From assembly GCA_034440575.1 (NCBI GenBank), contig JAOTOL010001647.1, positions 2,850,001 to 2,914,000 on the forward strand: a stretch of 64,000 bases of DNA, given 5' to 3'. The stretch is from Imbricaverruca yamaguchii (Eukaryota; Arthropoda; Thecostraca; Neoverrucidae). The notes below the pieces were generated by a model. The model saw only the letters and a list, made by a program, of their open reading frames with translations. It had not been told where the DNA came from and did no database searches. Position 1 is the stretch's first letter, and each line of letters begins with the position of its first letter. The position numbers and the translations under genes were made by a program. Below are positions 31,552-46,240 of this stretch, in pieces.

Positions 31552-32274
31552 TGGTTGGTGAGTGAGGGAAGGGAAGGAGGGAGGGATGAATGAGGGAGGG
31601 AAGGCGGGAGGGAGGTAGTAAGGAGGAAGTGAGGGAGGGGAGAGAGGCAGGGGGGCAGAGAGGCCGGTTGGTGCCAGTGGGACGTGTTGTGGCGCACTGC
31701 TGGGTGGTGCCGGTGGGGCGTGTCGTGACGCGCTGCTGGTGGCCGGCAGCATCTCTCGCTACGCCGCAGTCGCCTAATTATTGGCGAGAGTGGCGCGCTT
31801 GACCCACGAACCCCAGGCATTGCGCGTTGTTGAATGACGCCTGCCGGAAAGGCACGATCGTGTGGGAGAAACGCGTTCCGACCCCGGGACCTATTAAATG
31901 CGGAAGGTTGATATCGCGTGTTGGCCTAGAGTGGCAACGGGTAATTTATGGCCGCAATATCATGAGTGAATTGCTATGGATAACAACGCTATAGAGAGGG
32001 ATGCTATGCGCCGTCCATAATCAGGACCCAAGGGTGTTGTTTGAGACGTGAAGGAATTTATGGCGGCTGGAATGATATGCAAGAGGCGCTGGTCTAGGTC
32101 TAGGAATCGATAAATCCATGCAAATATCCCACAGGTGCACAGCAGCAGAAAGTCGTTAAAAAATCGTGAGGCGAAATGCGTATATGCTAAATTATAGTCC
32201 AAAACGAATGGATTTCACGCTTTTCCAGGACACAATTACTATATTGGAAAACTGTGTCCTAATTCCTGAACAAG
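31552..32274. other. Unique sequence after a G/A-rich edge
   Basis: The first 90 bases are a purine-rich gaggga-type edge of the array. A 25-base direct repeat-like pair (gtgccagtgggacgtgttgtg and gtgccggtggggcgtgtcgtg) lies at 31671-31729. No gene is recognised. Confidence 0.45.
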
Positions 32275-32850
32275 CTTCTCGCGTGCGCCCAAGGTCCGTG
32301 CGACACCATCTCGCGTGAGCCCAAGATCCATGCAACACCATATCACGGACGCCCATGGTCCGTGCGACACCATATCGCCCCAACCCATGGTCCATGCGAC
32401 ACCATATCGCCCGAACCCACGGTCCGTGCGACACCATATCACGGACGCCCATGGTCCGTGAGACACCACATCGCTCGAACCCATGGTCCGTGCGACACCA
32501 TATAGCGTACACCCATGGTCAGTGCGACACCATCTATCGTACGCCCACGGTCCGTGCGACACCATATCGCTTGCACCCATGCTCCGTGCGACATCATCTC
32601 GCGTGAGCCCATGGTCCGTGCGACACCCTCTCGCATGAGCCCACGGTCCGTGCGACACCCTCTCGCGTGAGCACATGGTCCGTGCGACACCCTCTCGCGT
32701 GAGCCCATGGTCCGTGCGACACCATCTCGCGTGAGCCAAAGGTCCATGCGACACCCTCTCGCGTGCACCCATGATCCATGCGACATCATCTCGCGTGAGC
32801 CCATGGTCCGTGCGACACCATCTCGCGTGAGCCCATGGTCCGTGCGATTC
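32275..32850. repeat. 32-bp minisatellite, about 18 copies
   Basis: Each unit holds cccatggtccgtgcgacacc and catctcgcgtga or catatcgc plus variants. Two sub-families are visible: the left half mostly with atatcgc or atatcac, the right half with tctcgcgtgag. The translated pattern repeats every 32 residues, that is, every three units. Confidence 0.95.
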
Positions 32851-32867
32851 GGGCCGGTGACGTCACG

Positions 32868-33033
32868 CTCTAACGTGAGAAATCGGCCGGTCGGCCGGCC
32901 GGCCGGTCTGTGTGCGTTTGCCATGGCCCATGATCGAGTGTGGAGGCCGTACGTACACTGACATTGTGGTACCGACGCCAACGGCTCCGGCACGCCACCC
33001 ACCCTCGACGACGTCACACGCGTGATGACGTCA
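32868..33033. promoter_or_regulatory. Cluster of CRE-like TGACGTCA sites
   Basis: Perfect TGACGTCA palindromes lie at 32868-32875 and 33026-33033, and a third site lacking one base (acgtca) at about 33010. The last two flank cacgcgtg, so gacgtca, cacgcgtg and tgacgtc together form a near-palindrome of about 24 bases. In animals TGACGTCA is the CREB/ATF site. No transcription start is visible nearby. Confidence 0.35.
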
Positions 33034-33488
33034 CGATGACGGATCGGTCCGTCTCGGTCACGAGTCGCGAGTTATCGACGCGTGGCTCTGCAAGCGCGGC
33101 TTGGAGAGCGGCGCCCAGCGGTAGCGGCGGGCGCCAATACGGAAATCCGAGCTGGGGTTTGCAAAACAAGCGGCTTTGTTGAGAAACAACTTCCGGGAGT
33201 GTATAGGGTCACTGAGAACGACTCGGACATGGCGGTCGTGTCGGTGTGAACATTTCAAGTCAATAGTTTTTGCCCATAATGCTTCTAAATTTCGAGAAAA
33301 TGACTGTTCCGTGCAATTACTGTTTCAAGATATTGACGGCTTGAGATGTGCAGGCTGGCTGTCGTGTTTTTGCCCTTACTCAGGTCTGCTGATTGGTAGC
33401 GACGGGCGGGCATCGATTTCGATGCGACGTTGCCTCGGCGCCGCCGGAGGGCAGCGTTTGTTATGCGCCGCGAGTAGCGCCGTCAGAG
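33034..33488. other. Unique sequence, no gene recognised
   Basis: The frame at 33176-33673 plus begins here but its last third is minisatellite. No domain is recognised. Confidence 0.5.
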
Positions 33489-36400
33489 CCAATACCCGCC
33501 ACTGTGCGTACCACCAGAGGCTGACCAATACCCGCCACTGTGTGCACCACCAGAGGCTGACCAATACCCGCCACTGTGTGCACCACCAGAGGCTGACCAA
33601 TACCCGCCACTGTGTGTACCACCAGAGGCTGACCAATACCCGCCACTGTGTGCCACCAACACCGGGAGGCTGACCAATACCCGCCACTGTGTGTACCACC
33701 AGAGGCTGACCAATACCCGCCACTGTGTGTACCACCAGAGGCTGACCAATACCCGCCACTGTGCGCACCACCAGACACCGGGTGTGGCTGACCAATACCC
33801 GCCACTGTGTGTACCACCAGAGGCTGACCAATACCCGCCACTGTGTGTACCACCAGAGGCTGACCAATACCCGCCACTGTGTGCACCACCAGAGGCTGAC
33901 CAATACCCGCCACTGTGCGTACCACCAGAGGCTGACTAATACCCGCCACTGTGCGTACCACCAGGAGGCTGACCAATACCCGCCACTGTGTGCACCACCA
34001 GAGGCTGACCAATACCCGCCACTGTGTCACCACCAGAGGCTGACCAATACCCGCCACTGTGTGCACCACCAGGAGGCTGACCAATACCCGCCACTGTGTG
34101 CACCACCAGAGGCTGACCAATACCCGCCACTGTGTGCACCACCAGTGGCTGACCAATACCCGCCACTGTGTGCACCACCAGAGGCTGACCAATACCCGCC
34201 ACTGTGCGCACCACCAGAGGCTGAACCATACCCGCCACTGTGCGCACCACCAGAGGCTGACCAATACCCGCCACTGTGTGCACCACCAGAGGCTGACCAA
34301 TACCCGCCACTGTGTGCACCACCAGGGGAGGCTGACCAATACCCGCCACTGTGTGTACCACCAGAGGCTGACCAATACCCGCCACTGTGTGCACCACCAG
34401 AGGCTGACCAATACCCGCCACTGTGTGTACCACCAGAGGCTGACCAATACCCGCCACTGTGCGCACCACCAGAGGCTGACCAATACCCGCCACTGTGCGC
34501 ACCACCAGAGGCTGACCAATACCCGCCACTGTGTGCACCACCAGAGGCTGACCAATACCCGCCACTGTGTGCACCACCAGGAGGCTGACCAATACCCGCC
34601 ACTGTGTGTACCACCAGAGGCTGACCGATACCCGCCACTGTGTGCACCACCAGTGGCTGACCAATACCCGCCACTGTGTGCACCACCAGGGGTGGCTGAC
34701 CAATACCCGCCACTGTGTGCACCACCAGAGGCTGACCAATACCCGCCACTGTGCGTACCACCAGAGGCTGACCAATACCCGCCACTGTGTGCACCACCAG
34801 AGGCTGGCCAATACCCGCCACTGTGCGCACCACCAGAGGCTGACCAATACCCGCCACTGTGTGTACCACCAGAGGCTGACCAATACCCGCCACTGTGCAC
34901 CACCAGACACCAGGGGTGGCTGACCAATACCCGCCACTGTGCGTACCACCAGAGGCTGACCAATACCCGCCACTGTGTGTACCACCAGAGGCTGACCAAT
35001 ACCCGCCACTGTGCGTACCACCAGAGGCTGACCAATACCCGCCACTGTGCGCACCACCAGAGGCTGACCAATACCCGCCACTGTGCGCACCACCAGAGGC
35101 TGACCAATACCCGCCTGTGCGCACCACCAGAGGCTGACCAATACCCGCCTGTGTGTACCACCAGAGGCTGACCAATACCCGCCACTGTGCGCACCACCAG
35201 GAGGCTGACCAATACCCGCCACTGTGCGCACCACCAGAGGCTGACCAATACCCGCCACTGTGCGTACCACCAGAGGCTGACCAATACCCGCCACTGTGCG
35301 TACCACCAGAGGCTGACCAATACCCGCCACTGTGTGCACCACCAGAGGCTGACCAATACCCGCCACTGTGCGCACCACCAGAGGCTGACCAATACCCGCC
35401 ACTGTGTGCACCACCAGAGGCTGACCAATACCCGCCACTGTGTGTACCACCAGAGGCTGACCAATACCCGCCACTGTGTGCACCACCAGAGGCTGACCAA
35501 TACCCGCCACTGTGTGCACCACCAGGGGCTGACCAATACCCGCCACTGTGTGCACCACCAGGGGTGGCTGACCAATACCCGCCACTGTGTGCACCACCAG
35601 AGGCTGACCAATACCCGCCACTGTGCGCACCACCAGAGGCTGACCAATACCCGCCACTGTGCGCACCACCAGAGGCTGACCAATACCCGCCACTGTGCGC
35701 ACCACCAGAGGCTGACCAATACCCGCCACTGTGCGTACCACCAGAGGCTGACCAATACCCGCCACTGTGCGTCCCAGGCTGACCACCGCCACTGGACCAC
35801 CGGAGGCTGACCAATACCCGCCACTGTGCGTACCACCAGAGGCTGACCAATACCCGCCACTGTGCGCCACCAGAGGCTGACCAATACCCGCCACTGTGCG
35901 CACCACCAGAGGCTGACCAATACCCGCCACTGTGCGCACCACCAGAGGCTGACCAATACCCGCCCTGTGCGCACCACCAGAGGCTGACCAATACCCGCCA
36001 CTGTGCGCACCACCAGAGGCTGACCAATACCCGCCACTGTGCGCACCACCAGAGGCTGACCAATACCCGCCACTGTGTGCACCACCAGAGGCTGACCAAT
36101 ACCCGCCACTGTGCGCACCACCAGAGGCTGACCAATACCCGCCACTGTGCGCACCACCAGACGGGGGCTGACCAATACCCGCCACTGTGCGCACCACCAG
36201 AGGCTGACCAATACCCGCCACTGTGCGCACCACCAGAGGCTGACCAATACCCGCCACTGTGCGCACCACCAGAGGCTGACCAATACCCGCCACTGTGCGC
36301 ACCACCAGAGGCTGACCAATACCCGCCACTGTGTGTACCACCAGAGGCTGACCAATACCCGCCACTGTGCGCACCACCAGAGGCTGACCAATACCCGCCA

Positions 36401-36715
36401 CTGTGTGCACCACCAGAGGCTGACCAATACCCGCCACTGTGCGTACCACCAGAGGCTGACCAATACCCGCCACTGTGCGCACCACCAGAGGCTGACCAAT
36501 ACCCGCCACTGTGCGCACCACCAGAGGCTGACCAATACCCGCCACTGTGTGTACCACCAGAGGCTGACCAATACCCGCCACTGTGTGCACCACCAGAGGC
36601 TGACCAATACCCGCCACTGTGCGCACCACCAGAGGCTGACCAATACCCGCCACTGTGCGTACCTCCATACACCAGGGATGGCTGACCAATACCCGCCACT
36701 GTGTGCACCACCAGA
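33489..36715. repeat. 36-bp satellite-like array, about 89 copies, the longest in the window
   Basis: Each unit consists of ccaatacccgccactgtg, then tgcaccaccagaggctga or a c/t variant at two sites (tgtgca, tgcgca, tgcgta, tgtgta). Copies are otherwise nearly identical over 3.2 kb. A few units carry insertions (agacaccgggtg at about 33774, a related aggggtgg insert at 34690, 34910 and 35570). The 36-bp unit is 12 codons long and free of stops in several frames, giving frames of up to 1085 codons on the minus strand. Small indels move the register many times, which argues against translation. Confidence 0.98.
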
Positions 36716-37803
36716 CACCGGGACGGGAGGGGGGCTGCAGCTCCACGTTGGAGAGATATCGCGGGCCGAGTCGCCCCGTCCCTGTGGTGCCGATCCGACG
36801 GGCTCAGCTAGGTGCCCAAGTCAGACGGCCACGGCCTCGTACGCTCCGTTATGGAAGAGGACGTTAGGCGTCCTCTCCTCTCAGCATTCCAACAGCTGAC
36901 GTTTCGTGCATGGGCGTTGCATGCACCGAATGGTGGTGAGCAGTCGTCGAGAGTTGGTCTGAGTGGGTTGTTCTCAAGTAAAGAAGGTAACAGAGATATA
37001 AAAACAAATGAACTAGACAGCCTTAGAACGTGTAATGCCGGGACAGCCTCAGACGCTACCGCGATGCTGAGATGCAGACCATCACACTAAAAGCAGCTGG
37101 CATCAGCTGGAATGGCCAAATATGCATAACATCAATTGTAGTAAATGGAGTCATTCATAAAATACCTGACTCTACTTTGACCATTCTCCCTCCCCTGGCT
37201 CGGGAACCCACTTTTACGTTATTCCACATGGACATTTAGCATTGCGTACTGAAAGACACCACTTCTCTCCCCCGTTGAGCTCTACGTAATGTATGGATGG
37301 TTCTTAAAATCAAAAGTCACCACACTTCGCCGAATCTGAGGAATATGTGAGTGTAGGGGAGGTGGGCATGGCGCAGAACAGCCAACCGTTGGCCTTTCCC
37401 ACCACTCACCCGTCTGAATCCCTGGGAATTTAGGCCAGCAATCCTAGCGCTTTGTAGTAAGAATCGTCCAAAGAGTGACATTGTCAGCACAGTCACTATG
37501 TAGGTCGGAATCCACATTGTCACCACAGTCGCCTCACAGGTCGGAATACGCCAGTCAGCACAGGCGTACTGAAGAGCCTCCTTCAAAGGCCAGCTGAGCC
37601 GGACACACGAGGCAAAGATCGGGCGTCGGCGTCGCTCCAAAGGTGGCTAATCCGCACTTCGCAAAAGCCCGTCACGACCGAAGGACCACGACAGCTCACT
37701 TTTCTCCTCCACTCCCACGTCCACTCGCGCCCCATCTGAGCGTGCGGCTAGTCGCACCATCGCCAAACGCACGTGCCGCAGACTAGAGTTCAGTTATGTG
37801 CCC
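36716..37803. other. Unique sequence, no gene recognised
   Basis: Unassigned ORFs of at most 107 codons (37317-37640 minus). Nothing else is supported. Confidence 0.5.
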
Positions 37804-37823
37804 TCGCACTTAAAGAAGTGCGA
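37804..37823. repeat. Perfect 8-bp hairpin with 4-base loop
   Basis: tcgcactt, loop aaag, aagtgcga. It is short but exact and GC-balanced. Its function is unknown. Confidence 0.8.
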
Positions 37824-38537
37824 CATTGGCAACAACAGCATTGTTGAGTCCGGCGCCATGCCAGTGAAGCCGGCGGGGTGCTGCAACTCATAGTCAGCCT
37901 CTCAGCTTGTCAGCTTGTCAGCTTGTCAGCTTGTCAGCTCGCCAACTTGGCGCATACTGATGGCCAGGAGAGTGGCGTGAGTGCTGTGGCGACAATATAT
38001 GCCAACCGTGATCTCTTGCTGCAGTTCCAAACAGCAACAAAAACACAGATGGCGCAAACCACGGGCTGTCTCGGAAAGTAATCAGCTTCCACTAGCCAGA
38101 ACAAAGGCACTCAGAGCATTCAGCGATGGTGTCAAAAAGGTGGCACTAAAGAGAGGAAGATGTGTATGAGCACCACGACACCGGGGGAGGGGGGTACCTG
38201 TGAGTGAGGACAGCCATAGGTACGCTACCCGTAGATCGTCTGTGACTGGCAGGGCGACCGACCGCACCTCTATCCTAGCCTCTTTCCCTGCTCCTGCGCC
38301 TCAGTCTCGGTCTCCATCGTCCTCATCGCGTATCGTGAAGCTGCCAGACTTGTACTCTGACTCTGACTCCAGTTTGACTCCGACCGCCGTTTTACCCGGG
38401 CCTTGGCTCTCTTCTGGCGTAAACTTAGAGTGAGTCGATGCAGAGCTACTGTGAGAGGTTCTGCGGGCCGAGACGGCGCCGCCGTGGGGTCAGGAGCAAA
38501 ATATCCGACCCATCCACCGACTGCCGCACCGGCGGGC
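37824..38537. other. Unique sequence with a short 8-bp repeat
   Basis: Five copies of cagcttgt lie at about 37902-37938. A plus frame at 38200-38433 (77 codons, Ser/Pro-rich) is unassigned. Confidence 0.5.
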
Positions 38538-39240
38538 GGAGTTTGCTTTGCCGTGTGTGGAGTTTGCTTTGCCGTGTGTGGAGTTTGCTTTGCCGTGTGT
38601 GGAGTTTGCTTTGCCGTGTGTGGGTTTGCTTTGCCGTGTGTGAGTTTGTTTGTCGTGTGTGGAGTTTGCTTTGCCGTGTGTGGAGTTTGCTTTGCCGTGT
38701 GTGGAGTTTGCTTTGCCGTGTGTGGAGTTTGCTTTGTCGTGTGTGAGTTTGCTTTGCCGTGGTGGGTTTGCTTTGCCGTGTGTGGAGTTTGCTTTGCCGT
38801 GTGTGGGTTTGCTTTGCCGTGTGTGGAGTTTGCTTTGCCGTGTGTGGGTTTGCTTTGCCGTGTGTGGAGTTTGCTTTGCCGTGGTGGGTTTGCTTTGCCG
38901 TGCGTGGAGTTTGCTTTGCCGTGTGGAGTTTGCTTTGCCGTGTGTGGAGTTTGCTTTGCCGTGTGTGGAGTTTGCTTTGCCGTGTGTGGAGTTTGCTTTG
39001 CCGTGTGTGGAGTTTGCTTTGCCGTGTGTGGGTTTGCTTTGCCGTGGTGGAGTTTGCTTTGCCGTGTGTGGAGTTTGCTTTGCCGTGTGTGGAGTTTGCT
39101 TTGCCGTGTGTGGAGTTTGCTTTGCCGTGTGTGGAGTTTGCTTTGCCGTGTGTGGAGTTTGCTTTGCCGTGTGTGGAGTTTGCTTTGCCGTGTGTGGAGT
39201 TTGCTTTGCCGTGTGTGGAGTTTGCTTTGCCGTGGTGGAG
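38538..39240. repeat. 21-bp minisatellite, about 34 copies
   Basis: The unit is gagtttgctttgccgtgtgtg. Frequent one- or two-base losses (gtgtgggtttgc, gtggtgggtttgc) change the register, so none of the 230-365 codon frames on either strand stays in one register. Confidence 0.96.
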
Positions 39241-39517
39241 CTGAGCGCAGTGGAGGACGCGGTGCTCGCGTCCCAGTCGCGACAGTGGTCGCCCGCCGCG
39301 CAAGCGCCACCGATCACCGCATCACGGGACGGACGCGGAAATTAGCGCCGCTCTCCGGCCGTTCGCTGACATTCGTCGCGGTAGATGGTGCGACTGCCAG
39401 GCAGGTCGTCCTTGACCTTGCCTGCGGCCGGCTAAGACTTGTGGTCCCGGCCGACGACTCTGATTATGGAGGTGACCGGGTCGGCGAGTGTGGCGAGTAG
39501 CGCACTGTGCCGGCGCC
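39241..39517. other. Unique GC-rich spacer
   Basis: No gene is recognised. Confidence 0.5.
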
Positions 39518-41040
39518 GGTGGTGGCGGTGGTGGCGGTGCCGGCGGCGCTAGTGGTGGCGGTGGTGGCGGTGCTAGTGGCGGTGGTGGCGGTGGCGGTGG
39601 CGGTGTTGGTGCCGGTGTTGGTGGCGGTGGTGGTGGCGGTGGTGGCGGTGTTGGTGGCGGTGGTGGCGGTGTTGGTGGCGGTGGTGGCGGTGCTGGTGGC
39701 GGTGGTGGCGGTGGTGGCGGTGGTGCCGGTTGGTGGCGGTGGTGGCGGTGGTGGCGGTTGGTGGCGGTGGTGGCGGTGGTGGCGGTTTGGTGGCGATGGT
39801 GGCGGTGTTGGTGGCGGTGTTGGTGGCGGTGCTGGTGGCGGTGTTGGTGCCGGTGTTGGTGGCGGTGGTGGTGGCGGTGCTGGTGGTGGCGGTTGGTGGC
39901 GGTGGTGGTGGTGGTGGCGGTGCTGGTGGCGGTGGTGGTGGCGGTGGTGGCGGTGGTGGCGGTGGTGGCGGTGTTGGTGGCGGTGGTGGTGGCGGTTTGG
40001 TGGCGGTGCTGGTGGCGGTGGTGGCGGTGTTGGTGGTGCTGGTGGCGGTGTTGGTGGCGGTATTGGTGGCGGTGCTGGTGGCGGTGTTGGTGGCGGTGCT
40101 GGTGGCGGTGGTGGTGGTGGCGGTGGTGGCGGTGCTGGTGGCGGTGTTGGTGGCGGTGTTGGTGGCGGTGTTGGTGGCGGTGTTGGTGGCGGTGCTGGTG
40201 GCGGTGGTGGCGGTGCTGGTGGCGGTTTGGTGGTGGGTGTGGTGGCGGTGTTGGTGGCGGTGCTGGTGGCGGTGGTGGCGGTGCTGGTGGCGGCGGTGGT
40301 GGCGGTGTTGGTGGCGGTGCTGGTGGCGGCGGTGGTGGCGGTGCTGGTGCCGGTGCTGGTGGCGGCGGTGGTGGCGGTGCTGGTGGCGGTGCTGGTGGCG
40401 GTATTGGTGGCGGTGTTGGTGGCGGTGGTGCCGGTGTTGGTGCCGGTGTTGGTGGCGGTGGTGGCGGTGTTGGTGGCGGTGCTGGTGGTGGTGTTGGTGC
40501 CGGTGTTGGTGGCGGTGTTGGTGCCGGTGTTGGTGGCGGTGTTGGTGCCGGAGTTGGTGGCGGTGGTGGCGGTGCTGGTGGCGGTGGTGGCGGTGTTGGT
40601 GGCGGTGTTGGTGGCGGTGGTGGCGGTGCTGGTGGCGATGCTGGTGGCGGTGCTGGTGGCGGTGCTGGTGGCGGTGCTGGTGGCGGTGCTGGTGGCGGTG
40701 TGGTGGCGGTGTTGGTGGCGGTGTTGGTGGCGGTGCTGGTGGTGGTGGCGGTGTTGGTGGCGGTGTTGGTGGCGGTGGTGGCGGTGTTGGTGGCGGTGCT
40801 GGTGGCGGTGTTGGGGGTGTTGGTGGCGGTTGGTGGCGGTGCTGGTGGCGGTGCTGGTGGCGGTGCTGGTGGTGGTGGCGGTGCTGGTGGCGGTGTTGGT
40901 GGCGGTGGCGGCGGTGCTGGTGGCGGTGGTGGCGGTGTTGGTGGCGGTGGTGGCGGTGCTGGTGGCGGTGCTGGCGGTGTTGGTGTTGGTGCTGGTGGCG
41001 GTGCTGGTGGCGGTGCTGGTGGTGGTGCTGGTGGTGGTGT
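39518..41040. repeat. G-rich (ggtggcggt/gct/gtt)n array, about 1.5 kb
   Basis: Base units of 6-12 bp combine ggtggcggt with gttggt, gctggt or gccggt. The plus strand is almost free of A and rich in GG pairs; the minus strand is C-rich. Frames of 400-613 codons (Gly-Gly, Trp-Arg or Pro-Pro-Ala repeats) run on both strands but switch register at many points. GG pairs every 3 bases give potential for two-layer guanine quadruplexes. Confidence 0.96.
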
Positions 41041-41339
41041 TGATCCGGTGCTGGAGGCGGTGACGTGTCCGCTCAGGGCGACGGTGGTCCGCCCGCCTGC
41101 TGCGGACGGCAGCCGGGTATGCGCTCCACATCTGGTCACGATGTGCTGCACATTTTGCTCCAATTCCCGGCCATCCCAGTAAGTTCACGCACGACTCTTG
41201 GCTAACGCGCACGGACGACAAAAGTATTGCAACATGGATGGGAAAACCTGGCCTTAAGCTAGCATACTTCATTGTAACATCCGTGGGGAAAACATTGGTC
41301 TTAAGTGGGCATGCTTCATTGGATACTTATCCGCTCCAC
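41041..41339. other. Unique spacer
   Basis: The first 140 bases are open in the plus frame that leaves the G-rich array and end near a donor-like agtaagt (about 41180). No exon assignment is justified. Confidence 0.4.
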
Positions 41340-41690
41340 CGTGTGCCGCATTCAGCTGGGCCGGCTGCGTCGGCTCTAATCCACCTATGGTGAGGGCGGT
41401 CTCAGCCGGGCCGGCTGCGTCGGCCCTAATCCACACCCGTCCGTGCCTATGGTGAGGGCGGTCTCAGCGGCACCGGCTGCGTCGGCTCTAATCCACACCC
41501 GTCCGTGCCTATGGTGAGGGCGGTCTCAGCGGCACCGGCTGCGTCGGCTCTAATCCACACCCGTCAGCACCCGTGTGCCTATGGTGAGGGCGGTCTCAGT
41601 GCACGGCTGGCTATTTATGGTGACCGGCTGCGTCGGCTCTAATCCACACCCGTCCGTACCTATGGTGAGGGCGGTCTCAGTGGCGCCGGG
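41340..41690. repeat. 62-bp minisatellite, about 5 copies
   Basis: Landmarks ctaatccacacccgtccgtg, cctatggtgagggcggtctc, and a ggctgcgtcgg part repeat in order at 62-bp spacing, with the first and last copies truncated or altered. The last copies contain a short unrelated insert near 41600. Confidence 0.9.
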
Positions 41691-42063
41691 CGCTCCACTG
41701 ACGAGTCCGGCGCTGTCGACTCAATGGTGGCGCCCGGCAGCTAGGCATGCAACTCAAGTGGATGCAAACATGACGCAAGTCAATTGTAAACGGTCGGCCG
41801 AGGCTGCATCCTTCCAGCTTTCTCCCTCTTCGAGGAACCAGCGCGCCCGCCGAAACGGCACGAGCCCCACAGTCAATGCGAACCCACAAAATGAGCCCGC
41901 ACATAAATCACGGTCAAGTATCATAACTCCGGCGTAAAACAGTCGCACACACCGGGTCGAATAGCCCAAAAACGGAGCGCCGGACCGTAAAAATCTGTCG
42001 CACTCGGACATTATATCATAATGGAGCCACTCGGGTGGCGTCGCTGCCCACCCAATCGCCCAT
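41691..42063. other. Unique spacer
   Basis: No gene is recognised. The plus frame at 41575-41937 is partly minisatellite. Confidence 0.5.
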
Positions 42064-43070
42064 CCAGAGCAGACCGGGCCAGACCAGACGCCCATCCAGA
42101 CCGGACCGGACCAGACGGTCATCCAGACCGGACCAGACCAGACGCCCATCCAGACCGGACCGGACCAGACGCCGTCCAGACCAAGCCAGACCGGACCAGA
42201 CGTCAGACCAGACGCCCATCCAGACCGGACCAGACCAGACGGTCATCCAGAGACCGACCAGACGCCCATCCAGACCGGACCGGACCAGACGGTCACCAGG
42301 GACCAGACCAGACGCCCATCCAGACGGACCAGACCAGACCAGACGCCCATCCAGACCGGACCAGACCAGACGCCCATCCAGACCGGACCAGACCAGACGC
42401 CCATCCAGACCGGACCAGACCAGACGCCCATCCAGACCGGACCGGACCAGACGCCCATCCAGACCGGACCAGACCAGACGGTCACCCAGACCGGACCGGA
42501 CCAGACGCCCACCCAGACCGGACCAGACCAGACGCCCATCCAGACCAGACGCCCATCCAGACCGGACCAGACCAGACGGTCATCCAGACCAGACCAGACC
42601 AGACCAGACGCCCATCCAGACCGGACCAGACCAGACGCCCATCCAGACCAGACCAGACCAGACGCCCACCCAGACCGGACCGGACCAGACGCCCACCCAG
42701 ACCGGACCATACCAGACGCCCATCCAGACCGGACCAGACCAGACGGTCATCCAGACCAGACCAGACCAGACCAGACGCCCATCCAGACCGGACCAGACCA
42801 GACGCCCATCCAGACCAGACTAGATCAGACGCCCACCCAGACCGGACCGGACCAGACGCCCACCCAGACCGGACCATACCAGACGCCCATCCAGACCAGA
42901 CCAGACCAGACCAGACGCCCATCCAGACCGGACCAGACCAGACGCCCATCCAGACCAGACCAGACCAGACGCCCATCCAGACCAGACTAGACCAGACGCC
43001 CATCCAGACCGGACCAGACCAGACGCCTATCCAGACCGGACCAGACCAGACGGCCAACCAGACCGGGCGA
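42064..43070. repeat. 27-bp minisatellite, about 37 copies
   Basis: Units contain gcccatccagaccggaccag plus accagac. Variants replace gcccatc with ggtcatc or gcccacc, and short units gain or lose accag pairs. The unit is 9 codons long, so frames of 250-379 codons cross on both strands (Pro-Asp-Arg-rich or Ser-Gly-Trp-rich). Confidence 0.96.
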
Positions 43071-43283
43071 CTGAGTGCCGTGCACTCTGATACAACTGCT
43101 GAGCCCATCATCTGCTGCAGCAACGCCATCACAGCCCAGCCGGGCATCATCTTAGCGTAACGGCAACAATGATGCTTCGCGGACACAACGAGTGCAGGCC
43201 GCACCAGCCCGCCGATCGTCGTTCTGGGAGCTGGCACACAGTCTCGGGCTGTACACTGACACCGCCGCAGGGTTGTACACCGA
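43071..43283. other. Unique spacer
   Basis: Nothing is recognised. Confidence 0.5.
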
Positions 43284-43334
43284 CTTCACACCCCCGCCTC
43301 CGCTCCCGTAGCGGGCGGAGGTGGGGGTGTGAAG
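43284..43334. repeat. Strong 20-bp hairpin, 11-base loop
   Basis: The left arm 43284-43303 (cttcacacccccgcctccgc) and the right arm 43315-43334 (gcggaggtgggggtgtgaag) are reverse complements at 19 of 20 positions. The odd one is a G-T pair that would still pair in RNA. The loop is tccc gtag cgg. It is far stronger than expected by chance in unique sequence. Confidence 0.95.
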
Positions 43335-46120
<2,786 letters not shown>

Positions 46121-46240
46121 ATGCGGGTCACTGAGGCGAGACTCATCCTGTTACTGGCCACGCTCCTGATCACTGTATTTATCACCGCCGGACCGACCCG
46201 AGGAAGGGAAATTCCCCCAGTTCAGGTTCGCGGCTCGTAG
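46121..46240 (+). CDS. Short ORF or first exon with signal-peptide-like start
   Basis: Thirty-nine codons start MRVTEARLILLLATLLITVF and continue ITAGPTRGREIPPVQVRGS to TAG at 46238-46240. A short charged N-terminus, a hydrophobic core at residues 8-21 and a small-residue region at 22-28 fit a secretory signal peptide. A donor-like cag|gt at about 46225 would make it the first coding exon of a secreted protein, for example a peptide precursor. The start context (ctccg before ATG) is weak. No homologue is recognised and chance cannot be excluded. Confidence 0.3.
   Translation: MRVTEARLILLLATLLITVFITAGPTRGREIPPVQVRGS

Noticed and set aside
33489..36715. CRISPR array
   Set aside because: There are repeats but no unique spacers. 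Units are directly adjacent, and the sequence is eukaryotic. The same holds for the other arrays.
33461..36746. Minus-strand open frames of 894-1085 codons as repeat proteins
   Set aside because: They consist of the 36-bp tandem unit read in different registers, shift register at many small indels, overlap each other and have no flanking domain.
39322..41272. Proline-rich frames of about 600 codons on the minus strand
   Set aside because: C-rich strand of a G-rich simple array; several registers alternate inside each frame and flanking residues match no family.
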